Origin: Undaria pinnatifida
Lineage: Eukaryota > Sar > Phaeophyceae > Laminariales > Alariaceae
Length of the DNA stretch: 64,000 nucleotides
Direction of reading: 5' to 3'
NCBI GenBank assembly: GCA_012845835.1
Contig: JABAKD010000016.1
Location: forward strand, 19,635,196 to 19,699,195
In this document: piece by piece, positions 13,001 through 22,512 of the stretch
Layout: the number at the start of each line of letters is the position of its first letter
Numbering within the stretch: the first letter of the stretch is position 1
Program-made: the position numbers and the translations under genes
The notes under the pieces: generated by a model
The model's input: the letters and a program-made list of their open reading frames with translations, nothing else
What the model was told of the DNA's origin: nothing
Database searches by the model: none

Positions 13001-16000
13001 GGAAGGGCGGTAAAAGCAAGGCAGGAGGGGATGAGGGCAGAAAAGGGTAGCGGAGGGGGGGTTAGGCCAGCAGCTGGGGTTAGCGAGGGGGGATCTTCAA
13101 TGCACCATATAATGAAATTGAGGGAGGGGGGAGGCTTGAAGGGGCGGACAGGGGGGTTACACAACTGCCGGTCGCCCCGGTGGCGTATCAGGTTATCCTC
13201 AAGCCTGGTATAGGCCAGTCTCGTGGGTTCAAGTCCCTTCGTGTTCACACTCGTTAAATTCGTAGGGACTTTTTCTTGCGCACAAATTGACTTGCAGAAA
13301 GCGCGAGAGCGTGAGAAAGCAACACTCGATGAAAAATCGACGGGGAGCGGAATTGTTGAACCCTGTACGCGATAAAAAATTATAGGCAAGAACCGGGGGG
13401 GAGAAGGGACGACACCTGTGACCACGGCTTGTCCAGAAGCTGGAAATACAAGTGTGAAAACAAAACGCACGAACAGGTCGCGCATAGCACTTTCAATCAC
13501 CATGACCATCAGCATCAGCATCAGCATGAGCATCGTGTTTGACCCCGATGTAGTGGTGGACCACAAACGTCAAGAACGATAATCAGATGCAAACCCTGGG
13601 GGGGCGGGGGGGAGGGGGGGGGGGGGGGGGGGAGGAAGGGGGAGTTATGTAAAAGCTGGTCTGTTTTCTTTTCTCAGCGTTGTCGAACCCGTCGGTGTGG
13701 TGGGCTGAATTTCAGGAGCAACGATCAACTAGTGTATACCAGGTGCAGGTTGCAGGTTCTTGGGTTGGGGGGGGGGGTTAAACCAGGCGCACAGGGGTAA
13801 TTAATTGTAGCTTGCATCATGGCTGAACCCATGGCGGTGATGGATTGAAGATTCGACGAACAGCATCAAATTACAAACAGATTGGAAGGAAAGCGGGAGA
13901 CAAAAAAGAGGAAGAGGGAGGTCAGGCGTGATGGACGCCATCCACAAACGCGCGTCGTGAAAGCAAAGCAAAACAAAACACAACCAAACGGAAATTTGTG
14001 GAATTCGCTCAAGAATAAGTATGGTGGTGATGGAATAAAGATTTGACGGACAGCTTGTAATTACAAACAAGTTGGAAGGAAAGAGGAGGGCGAAAAGGGG
14101 GAAGGGTGGGTCAGGCGTGATGTACGCCATCTACAAACGCGTGTCGAAAAAGCAAAAAAAAGAACACGACCAAACGGAAATTTGTGGAATTCGCTCAAGA
14201 ATAAGTCCCGTCGTTGACAGCTTGCTCTAGCAAAAAATGATATCTCAGACTACAACGTTCTCAAGGCGGGATTGTGAACGACGGAAGGTAACACACCAAG
14301 GGCATGTCACGATCTAGATGATCCAACAATATGTTGCGCTGGATCTGTGCAGCACAGATCCACCCCTACAAAGACAAGCTGTTCACAGATCCTTAAGATC
14401 TTCCGGCTCTCACCCGAAAACACCATCTACAGGATATAAAGATGGTATAGACCAGGGAGCTATCTTGCCCTAAAAGACAGATGTTGAATAGCGATTTGTT
14501 CTGCACAATGCGTGAACGTTTTCAACGTGTGTTCTCTTGGCAACACCATGAGTAGATACCAGGGTACATCTAGAATGCACGCTCGGGTATCAACCTGGAT
14601 TCGTTGTCCATCTCAAATTTGCGTCCTACCCCCTTACTCTTACGTTGTCGACATTTCGCGGTACTGAAGCGTAAAAACCCAATATCACGAAAAGCTTAAA
14701 ACTATAAGCACTAAACTCTCCCAAACAACCGCGACGTAAGTACGTCGATACCTGGTATGTTTCGACACGTTCGTCATACTATAATTGTGTTTTGCCATCC
14801 GATAAGGTGCAGCATGCGCTTCATCGTCTATCACCGCCAGAAATAAAAAAGAAAACCGAGAGACCCCAAGAAAATAAAGTAAAAAGCGACTACAGTGCGT
14901 ACAGTCAACTTCGTATTGTTTTGTTGCTTGATTATAAGCGGTTGCAGTCAACTTTAGTTTGCTTTCATGCTTCCGTAAAAGCGATGACGGTCAATTTTGC
15001 TATTCATAGTTCTGGTGATATTCTTTCATTTCGACAGCTTTGTCTTCCCTGACCTACCTGCGATCTATCCCTCTGCAGAGCCCAGAACCTGCGCAGCTCT
15101 TCGCAAAGTTCGTCAAGCGCACCCTTCAGAGCATCTCCGCGTGCCTGTCGAACAAAACAAAATGCGGTAATTGGCGTGTACATAGTATAGTTAGTATAGT
15201 GGGTGGACAAAGTTAGCATGGCAGCCGCTTCAGCTCCGGAACTTGTCGAAGGAGGGGTGGGGGCGGGGGTAGGGGACAGGTCCTGTGTCGGTACACTTGA
15301 AGGGCTAAGGATGCGTGCTATTTCATACCATTGGGTAGACTGGCGTAAAGTAGGGTAGGGTAGGGTAGGGCAGAGGGTAGGGTAGGGTAGGGCATGGTAG
15401 GGTAGGGTAGGGTAGGGTAGGGTAGGGTAGGGTAGGGTAGGGTAGGGTAGGGTAGGGTAGGGTAGGGTAGGGTAGGGTAGGATAGGGTAGGGTACCCGGT
15501 TGAAGAGCGCCTCGTTACTAAAGTGGCATGTGTTACGATGTACCAATGATATACCAACGGTTACCGCCGTTGTCTCCACGCCGCTCAGGTTATATGATAG
15601 ACAGGTATTTCGTATTATATAGGTGCACGGCAGGCTTTATTGTCGGCGTGGCAAGGCGCGCCAGCCGAACTGGCTTCGCTCTTAAGTCAGTTTTTTCCAA
15701 TAATAATGGCCGCTAACACTGGAGATACGTTTTCAAGCAGGACAAAACTACTTAATACTACAGTAGTATAGGGAGGAGTTTTCGTTTCGGTTCTCAAGGG
15801 GTTACGCCAAGCAAAATAATCACAACACTAGTACTCGGAGTATTTAGTATCACTCTCAGCTGGCAAAGATGAGCTTCGACGAAATTATCTATGTCACAGT
15901 TTTAATGATATTCTGTTTTTTAATTCAATAACATTACTGTACAAGGTATACGATTATTTCCAAGGCTTACCTCGGGAATATTCCCGCGGTACTTTTACCG

Positions 16001-18472
16001 CGGGAAAACCACGGGAATCGGGAATGGGACCGTTCCCGTGACATTTTGACGATCCCGTTCCCATCCAAATCGTTCCCGCCCAAATCAACCGGTCCCATTC
16101 CCATCCAAATCGATACCGCAAAGCTGTATTTTTACCGTCCCCATCCAATCAATTACCGTAACAAAACTAGCTTTCCCGTGATTTCTCGTTCCATTCATCT
16201 AAATACCGCGTCATTCTTCTTTTCCCAATTACCGCACAGAAACAACTGTTCAATCCCGGGTTAGGCACCTTGTACGGGACCCCAACCGGTTACGTGTCCT
16301 ACTCCCTAGGCTAGAGGCTTGGGATCGAATCTGTGTACGTTCATTTTTATTTTTTCATCTTTGTTTCTTTTTCGGTACTTCAGTAGCTGTCTACCAGAAC
16401 TTTTTTTTTTTTTTTTTTGCTTTTCCTAGAACCCCTGCCGGCGTTTCTGGTTGAGGTGCGCGGCGGATAACGAAAGCATCAAGCACGAAGCTGCACACTG
16501 CACACCACAGTTTGCACGACTGCTGTAGGCAGACAATCATGGCCGAACCAGGAGCTACTCTAGCGATGACACTGGCAACTGCGCCGGCGGCGGCTGCGAC
16601 AGCAGCAGTAGTGGAGATTGCGAAGAGCTCTCTGCGCCTGGTGGTGGTGCCGCTGCCTCCACCGCACCTGCCGACGTTCTTTTGTTGTTTTTTGTTTCTC
16701 GTTGTTGATGGTGTTGGGCTCTGTCTCCCCTAGAGCGGTGGCGTACGGGATAGTAACAGTTTCGTACGTCGATATCTTGGCCCTTAAGGCTGCGAGATCG
16801 ATGCATGAATGAGTCTAGGTCGCATGGGTGTGGCAGATGACGTGTCATCTTGTGCACTTTGTTTTGGTCTTGGCGGGTTAACTTGATGTTCTGTTCCACA
16901 TCGAACAATAATGAAAGGTACTCTTCCCGAGTACGATATACACTCAGATCTGCTGTATGTACATACGTATAACCTTGTACGCTTCATTGCGCGTTACGGC
17001 GGTGGCTCGCTCCTTTACAGATGAGTACCGTCCAAATATGCAATTACCGCGGAATTTACCGTGAAATCATGTTCCCCTCCCGATGAGTACCGTGAAGGTC
17101 AGTTACCGCCCAAAAATTCCCAAGCATTACCGTGATGTCTTGTTTCCGTCCCGATGATACCGTGAAGGCCAATTACCGTCCAAAAAATCCCGAGCATTAC
17201 CGTGACTTATGGTTACCGCGGTACCTGGTCCCGAGATGAAAAAACGGTCCCGAAGTGAGCCTTGATTACTTCTATACCTACCTAGGCCATGGGATATTTT
17301 TTTTCATCGGGTTTCATGTTTAGCTTTTTCCCTCACAAAAACAAGAAAAAATCTCGTTGTTTGTGTGAGGTATTGTAGTATATATTAATAGTAATAGTAT
17401 TGAGCGTAAACAGATCCTCGAGTGAAGAACCTACAGCAAAACAAAATAGATGCAAACCAACCATAGCATGCCTCCGTGAGGAACCACTTACCCTGCACAG
17501 ATTGAGCACGCCCTCTAAGCGTTGGAGTCTGTTGCTGATCTCCACCTGCTGCTGTCCCCTCACAAGCCCTCGATCCTCCACGGACATGGCGGGCAAGTGG
17601 GAGCCTTCGACCTCTGAAAAGTCAGGGATCTGACCCACCAGGGTTTGGAGGCGGCTGCCCTCTTCCCCCCCCTTCCGAGAAAACTCTGCCTGGATTGCGT
17701 GAAACTTTGGCAATTGGCGTGGTCCCGCCGCTTCCAAGAGGGCCATGAGGGGGCGCACATCGACTTCTTCGGGACTGATCACTCTCCCCACGCCACCGCC
17801 ACCGCCACCGCCTGCTAGACGGAGTGACTGTTCATGAGGGGCACAGCGGCGGGGTCGCAGAGAGCGCCGTCGTTACTTTCTTGGACTGGTACCTCTCAAC
17901 GCACATACATAAATACTATCAGCACCTCTGCGGGAACAAGTCTGTTTCATACATTAAAAAAAGATTAAAAAAACATACTTCGAAGTATATCTATATGTCG
18001 CTCACACGTATCGGCGATGCCACAACCAGCTTGGCAGTATTCGAAAGGCAGCTTACAAGTGGGCAGCACAATCGTCCTGTCTCAGGGATACTGTAGGTAA
18101 CAATACAAATGCTCCATCATAGCGTACCTCCTCCTCTCGTGCCTCGGCCCTATACTCCTCTAGCAGACCAGCAGCTTTCCTCCATTTCACAACTCCATCG
18201 TCTTCGGCGCCCTGGCAGAATCAATCGATCGATCAATCAACCCACCAATCAAGCAGCCAAACAACAAATCAATCAGTCAAATCAGTCAATTATCAGTCAA
18301 ACAACAATTAATTGATCCTTCAATCAACCGACCGAATCAACCAGTCAATCAATCAATCAATCAATCAATCATCCACCCGAACAAATCAACCAACCAACCA
18401 ACCAACCAATCAATCAAATCAAACAACAAATCAATCAATAAACGAACCAAACACCAATCATTTAATAATATT

Positions 18473-18511
<39 letters not shown>

Positions 18512-21500
18512 ACAATAAATTAATCAATCAATCAACAAACGTCAACGAGATTGGGTGGACAAGTGTTCGTCAAAACAGCTGCTCGTGCCTCTTGACAGTT
18601 ACATGCCTGGAATGCTGCAGTCTTGTGGCGTATCCCACTTCGATACATGCCATCTTACCAGCATCACTAATAATCAGCGGCTCGAAACATTTTGCTCGTC
18701 ACACAATAAACGTCTCCATCGATCGAAACAATATCACGCATTTAATACGACTTGCTGCTAGGCCTGCGACGGCGACACAGCAAAGAAAGCATCTTCGAAA
18801 ACGAACCACCGCTACTGAGCAGTTACCAGGTATTGCAGCACAGAGTATACGCGTAGTGGGGCCTATATTAGGATAACGCGGCACACAATGCAAAGAAATG
18901 TTGACGGCCCTGTATCGAGAGCCCGTCCTATTCGTATGGGCAGTTGCATTTAGATTTACATTGCACCAACCGATTTCCTTGTATGGGCACACACCCACTA
19001 CAGTAAACGAACCGTTTCGCAGCTGCAAAAGTAACGCTACACAATTTACAAGTAGTTTCTCGCCGAAAACGTGTGTGAAATTCCAGAGGCCCCAATGAAG
19101 AATAAGGCAACTTCACGCCCAACAACAGCGATACCGCGGGCTCCCAGCGTGCCTGACAGCTACGGTATATAGTGCCTCATGCTCGTGCGGTCTTCTACAC
19201 CAGCGGCAACGGGCACTCGCGCTCTTGCGCAATACTTCCTGTTGGTAACGCCGACCAAGGATTCGATTGCGCTATTGATAGTCGTACACATGCCAATCTC
19301 TCGCTATTTCACATATGACAAACACACAGTTTTAGCGTACACTACTTTGCTATGATATATCAATTTCGCGCTCACGCACACACCACGTTTTTCTTGGGAA
19401 AAGAAAACGAAGCGCAGTTTGTGGTGACAGACATCCCCTCACCAAGCATATGCGGATCTTCTCCGCCTCCTCCTCGCATTTCTTGAGTAGCACCCAACAC
19501 GTCTCATCATCATTCGAGTCCACCCCATCCTCAGCGGCGGAGGATAGGCGAACGGGGGTTGCCTGCTTGACGCCCTGCTTTTCAGCGGGGATAGCGACAA
19601 CACAGCACAGCACAGCACACCCTAGTAAGCCCAACTATTAACACGGGACACCTACCAAAAATGGTACTGCTGTAGTCTAGAAGAATATGAACTCGTTTGT
19701 GCTGGTGGGTGTATTACGGTGTAACCTGCCCTTGACTTGCGCCATGTATGGTTAACTTTGGTTAACTACATTCTAGGGTCTGTATATAGTCTAACCATGT
19801 ATCGTTCAATATGGTCAACTACATTCTAGCGTCTACAGACTAAAGTGGTGAGATATGTTGTATATGGTGTTATACCATACGATGCGATTGAATGCACTTT
19901 TGGTCGTACTATTATGTGGCGCATTTGTGTGTTCTCGGGGATGCTGCGTTTGGCCATGATAACGTACGAAATACGAGGAGACCCGATTTTAGAGGGCACA
20001 GACGTATATACATATATAGACAAGTCTATTGTCTATATTCATGCACAGGCACCATGGGCACCGCATGCCGACGACGGCGCTACTCCTCCTGCCCCTCCTT
20101 CTGTAAGCCTGAATGATGTGATATGATATCTCCGACAACGAGCAGATACGGGCGTCGACAGGCCGCGTGGCAAGACTACGACTGCGACGAGACTCTTCTT
20201 ACTAAAATTATTGATGCAAATATTATACGTACTACTCTGTAGTGCGGTATCCTGCAGATACACTATTAATAAATGCCTCCACCTTGTATGATACCCCCTA
20301 CACAGTGTGGAACATTTGTACGACGGCAATACTAGGCAGAATATCGTCAAGTTGCGTTTGTGTGTCGGGTGTGTCGTGAAACAATGGTTGTTGACTCAGC
20401 CGGGTGCAAACACCATATCTGCACATCTTTACGCAGGCAGCAGAACATTTTGTTCTCGTTTCACCAACAACCACCTGGGGCCAGGGTGGATATACAGAGT
20501 ACACATGCAGAGTAAGGTATTTATACGTACATATTATAAAAAATGAAAGTACACTCCAGTTGTGAGATCGAAGATTTCGTCGAAACTCATCTTTGCATAC
20601 ATATGTACTAGGTATTATAACTTTAGCTTTGCAAGCTGAACAACAATCGGTAGCAGCGGTTGAACATCAATACGATACGATATATACCAACTACGATGTA
20701 CGATGTACAATGTATGCGTCGTCTGGCTTTGGGGGCACACATACAAGTTCATGATAGCATCACGGACATCGCATGCCGACGAGTAGGGCGCTCGTCACCC
20801 CCCCCCCCCCCCTTCCTCATCCGAGCGTGTACATATTGGTATCCCCCCGCTACAGATAGTAGGTGATGGCGACGAGCCATATATGTATGTGGCAATACCA
20901 TTGATACCACTCGTAGCTTTTCTCTCTGGACGCCAATACAACATACTGGAGTACAACAGACAGCGGCAAACACGTCAAGTTCAACGTGTGAGTAGACTAC
21001 CGGTATGTGGTGGTGCTGCTGGTGCTGGTGCTCTCCTGGTTTTGCTGCCCTTGCTTGCTGCTCGCGGGCGACATACGCCTCTCCTCACTCGCCTGAATTT
21101 AGTCAGCAAGTGGCCAGGTATCTTTGTCGGTTTCACTTCCTCTTGCGATTATAGACTATGCCTACTTACATACGAAGTATATTGTAGCTACTGTTGAGTC
21201 GTGATTTCGTCACAGCTAACAAACTAGTGAATCCTGCCGACCCACAGCCCTATGATACGGCGTACGCAATAGATATCTCCACCGATTTTAATACTGCCGC
21301 TGCTATTGAAGCGATTCTTCAACTGGTAGGACGACTAATGCCAGTCTAATATTATAGGTAGTGCTGGTGCTGCTGTTGCTCCGGCAACTGCAATAATACT
21401 GCTGTGACGTGTGTGCCGGTTGCGCAGGTGTAAAAATATACCTGGTATGCCAAAACAAGTCCCCAGTGATGAGGGTGGCGTCTTCTATATACGAGGTATA

Positions 21501-22108
21501 CTGTCTGCGGTATGTATCTCTATCGAGGCACTCTAGATATATACCAATTAATAGGAGCCCATTGACAAAAAGAATAGTAGTTAGATTTAGCGGCCGTCTT
21601 CTTGACCACATTCTCCGGCAAAAGGGGCGAGAAGGAGGAGGAGCAGGAGGAGATCGAGGACGAGCAAGAAAAGGAGTACCCTCTCGTCACCACGGCGAGA
21701 GGGTGCCCTCGAGCACGCGGGGAGTACACCCCCCCCCACCCCCGATGTGAAGCGAGAAGTGAGGGTGGAGTAGGGTGCCTTAGGGTGGCGTTGCTCAGGT
21801 TTGCATATATATTTGGGATGGGTTGTGCCAGGTAGGTGGCAATGAGACACAATCAAACGCCCACCCCACGTGCCAACACAACCAAGACCAAAATTTTGTT
21901 CCGTGTCTGCGAATTCGTCGCAGGCCTCACTAAAGCAGGCCGCCTCGGCTCTGTTCTTACACTTCCTCACCTGCTGGCCGTCTTGGGTCGTCGCCCGCTT
22001 TTTGCCGCGGACATCCTCGCGGGTGGAAGGAAGAGGAGAGGGAAGAGGAGGTGGCATAGGGGGAGGTGGAACACCTTCCTCGGCATGTATTATTGGCGAT
22101 GCCATCAT
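1..22108 (-). CDS. Large multi-exon protein kinase gene, 3' end beyond window
   Basis: Model of 11 exons (high to low): 21971-22108, 19443-19577, 18128-18211, 17492-17827, 15058-15144, 12551-12922, 11170-11249, 9625-9771, 7069-7217, 5635-5807 and 1-1335 (open at the edge). Every intron is GT-AG and all junctions keep one frame, giving at least 1012 residues. The first ATG (22108) has an in-frame TAA seven codons upstream. Residues 1-46 are Pro-rich, about 47-260 acidic and helical, 358-575 a kinase domain, and 568 onward a Ser/Ala/Gly-rich tail. The product should phosphorylate Ser/Thr of unknown targets; it has no signal peptide or membrane segment, so a cytosolic or nuclear location is inferred. 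The kinase call is firm. The exact N-terminal exon set is less certain, because it rests on splice sites and phase rather than a recognised domain. The gene exceeds 22 kb, almost all of it intron. Confidence 0.82.
1336..5634. repeat. Last kinase intron: G/C tracts, AAGGTC, CAT and CCCTA repeats
   Basis: This 4.3-kb intron separates the last two kinase exons. It holds a poly-G run (about 1498-1515), AAGGTC-type hexamer repeats (2957-3003 and 4289-4378), a 12-bp ATTAAT-based repeat (3600-3670), a CAT array (3857-3945), a GGGTC-rich stretch (4035-4190), imperfect units of 130-180 bp containing ATGATCCCA (4830-5270), and CCCTA/TCCTG pentamers (5418-5535). Open frames here, including a 230-codon one with His runs, are products of these repeats. 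No other gene is seen. Confidence 0.7.
5635..12922 (-). CDS. Kinase catalytic core exons (part of the gene above)
   Basis: Six exons carry nearly the whole catalytic domain. Exon 12551-12922 ends with the glycine loop GEGGYGSV (residues 358-365) and the beta-3 lysine in AIKIMK (K380). Exon 11170-11249 gives helix C, with E405 in YTEMKVLS. Exon 9625-9771 gives PHANICQAL and the hinge region LILPLARSDLRDHV. Exon 7069-7217 carries THLHDNRYVHNDVKAANILV: catalytic-loop H479-N480-D481, K483 and N486, then D504-L505-G506 in the DFG position. Exon 5635-5807 has GTTGYKPPEAM (activation segment and APE equivalent) and DVFAFGHVIW. The last exon adds RALSLDPTERQTM, the subdomain XI region. All catalytic residues are present, so an active enzyme is expected. 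HND instead of HRD makes it a non-RD kinase, and DLG replaces DFG. Phases are 0, 2, 2, 1 and 0 across the joins. Confidence 0.9.
5808..7068. repeat. Kinase intron dominated by a (GTA)n array
   Basis: From about 5955 to 6545 the plus strand is an interrupted GTA trinucleotide array of roughly 590 bp, with GTG, GCA and TTA variants. A poly-C run follows (6816-6832), then a CAA array (7003-7041) just before the donor of the upstream exon. All long Val, Ser, Leu or Thr-run open frames here are translations of the array in different frames and are not genes. Confidence 0.9.
7218..9624. repeat. Kinase intron with 15-18 bp minisatellite and dispersed repeats
   Basis: Contents: a copy of the dispersed motif TTCGACGAAATCTTCGATCT (about 7537-7568), two partial units of an ACCGGCACTACT repeat (8135-8250), poly-T and poly-G runs, and a diverged minisatellite built on ATGGTATAGACC (8885-9045). 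The minisatellite is embedded in a longer repeat that recurs at 11.34 and 11.59 kb. No exon with usable splice sites was seen. Confidence 0.65.
8830..9150 (+). repeat. Dispersed repeat (GCATGACC/AGTCGTATG family), copy 1
   Basis: A poly-G tract is followed by a block with CATAGCCGTAGTCGTATG, then ATGGTATAGACC units, then TCGCATCTCTACAATGTCGG and a CGGGTTTTCA block. The same order appears at about 11340-11425 (a poly-G tract, GCATGACCGAAGTCGTATGG, then CATCCCTACACTG) and at 11585-11750 (GCATGACCGCAGTCGTATTA, then TCGCATTCCTACAACG and CGGGTTTTCA). A short relative lies at 4716-4750. All copies sit inside kinase introns. The type of element is not known. Confidence 0.6.
10753..10912. mobile_element. 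MITE-like element with TIRs, copy 1
   Basis: The ends are inverted repeats: left TTTCGACAACATGGTTGAC and right GTCAACCATGTTGTCGAAA, with imperfect extension outward (left TTACCGCG, right TGGCAAG) to about 27 bp. The core contains ACCTAACCCTAACTCAATG and a CCCCTTCGTCTCGTACACAG stretch. A second copy with the same ends and core lies at 47.95-48.13 kb. At about 160 bp with no coding capacity it is a miniature non-autonomous DNA transposon. It sits in a kinase intron. No clear target duplication was identified. Confidence 0.75.
11340..11750 (+). repeat. Dispersed repeat (GCATGACC/AGTCGTATG family), copies 2 and 3
   Basis: Two tandemly placed partial copies, at 11340-11425 and 11585-11750, lie in the kinase intron upstream of exon 11170-11249. 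The second is fuller and includes the CGGGTTTTCATCAACC and TTTCGGCGATTTT segments that match the 9.0-9.15 kb copy. They share about 80% of positions by eye, so they are old. Confidence 0.55.
12923..15057. other. Kinase intron: poly-G tracts and duplication, no exon placed
   Basis: The stretch holds poly-G runs (13590-13640 and 13765-13778), the tandem duplication listed separately, and AT-richer sequence from 14.2 to 15.0 kb. An open frame at 13425-13566 on the minus strand with a Met/Leu run is a CAT-repeat product and was not included as an exon. A B-box-like GGTTCAAGTCC occurs near 13228, but no tRNA fold could be drawn around it. Confidence 0.5.
13826..14207. repeat. Tandem duplication of ~186 bp
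   Basis: Two head-to-tail units in a kinase intron (about 13826-14019 and 14022-14207) share GATGGAxTxAAGATT, TTACAAACA, TTGGAAGGAAAG, GTCAGGCGTGATG, ACGCCATC and AACGGAAATTTGTGGAATTC at matching spacing. Divergence is modest, mostly in purine-rich tracts. There is no coding signal. Confidence 0.8.
15058..22108 (-). CDS. N-terminal exons of the kinase gene
   Basis: Five phase-0 exons precede the glycine-loop exon. Exon 1 (21971-22108) is Met-start and Pro-rich and ends in a basic stretch (VRGKKRATTQDGQQ), a possible nuclear-localisation-like patch. Exon 19443-19577 is acidic and then helical (VLLKKCEEEAEKIRICL). Exon 18128-18211 is charged (LLEEYRAEAREEE). Exon 17492-17827 opens with a Gly run and then has SPEEVDVRPLMALLEAAG and a Gln/Arg-rich helix (EISNRLQRLEGVLNLC). 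Exon 15058-15144 is a further helix (DELCEELRRFWALQRDRSQ). Together they look like a regulatory or coiled-coil module; no named domain is recognised. Donor sites are gtgagg, gtgagg, gtacgc, gtaagt and gtaggt. Extra small exons could be missed, and the acceptor of the second exon is a choice made on phase. Confidence 0.6.
15345..15495 (+). repeat. (TAGGG)n pentamer array, ~150 bp
   Basis: About 25-28 units of TAGGG on the plus strand with a few GCAGAGGG and GCATGG interruptions. It lies in the kinase intron between exons 15058-15144 and 17492-17827. The unit resembles telomeric DNA but is a pentamer; the related CCCTA/TCCTG array at 5418-5535 is on the opposite strand. Confidence 0.9.
15961..17264. 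mobile_element. hAT-like non-autonomous transposon, 1304 bp, with 8-bp TSD
   Basis: The left end CAAGGCTTACCTCGGGA and the inverted right end (reverse complement CAAGGCTCACTTCGGGA) match at 15 of 17 positions. The flanks are ATTATTTC (15953-15960) and ATTACTTC (17265-17272), an 8-bp duplication with one transition. The TIR style and 8-bp duplication are hallmarks of the hAT superfamily. Subterminal regions are rich in CCCGT and TACCGT motifs (15985-16170 and 17020-17225), as hAT elements often are. No transposase domain is visible inside, so it is a deletion derivative or MITE-like form. It inserted in an intron of the kinase gene. Confidence 0.78.
18228..18540 (+). repeat. CAAT/CAAC tetranucleotide microsatellite
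   Basis: An interrupted (CAAT)n array with CAAC variants runs about 310 bp, beginning just upstream (on the coding strand) of kinase exon 18128-18211. Asn/Gln/Ser-rich open frames across it are artefacts of the repeat. Confidence 0.9.
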
Positions 22109-22512
22109 AATATGATGCCCGCCTTACTTCTCAAAGTATCGTGCGCGAAAAATGAAGCTCGGCACAACCCGGGCCTGCCAGCTGTGGTGCTGAACTGGTG
22201 CTGTGGTGAGCGTGGGCGTGGTCTATGCGAGGTGTTTGCCGAATTCTGCCTTGTGTTGCCGCGGGTGTGGTTGGTGTCACGAACGATTCCGGTTCTAGAA
22301 TCTACACATCCATGGAACAACCCCCCCCCCCTAGAGAGCGTTTGATTGGTGGAAAAAACTTCAAAACGCGCAGAGACACCGCACATAGGGGGAGGATCAC
22401 GAGGCATGAGGGTGTCAAGAGGAGCACACAACAAGCAAAGCAGCTGAAAGTCGCTTGCCGTACACAAACGAGCGACCACGGTGGTGCAGAGCTCCCTCTT
22501 TAACTTGCCCAA

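Noticed and set aside
13180-13260. tRNA or SINE suggested by GGTTCAAGTCC
   Set aside because: The T-arm stem pairs poorly and no acceptor or anticodon arm could be drawn; the similar GGGTTCGAGTCC at 37201 also lacks a cloverleaf.
18312-18518. Asn/Gln-rich frames
   Set aside because: Product of the CAAT microsatellite.
18928-19125. Cys-rich minus-strand frame (CKLCSVTF, YCSGC) as a zinc finger exon
   Set aside because: No donor or acceptor in a phase compatible with neighbouring kinase exons; Cys spacing does not fit a known finger well.
21836-22345. 169-codon plus-strand frame
   Set aside because: It overlaps kinase exon 1 in antisense and has no recognisable domain or splice context.
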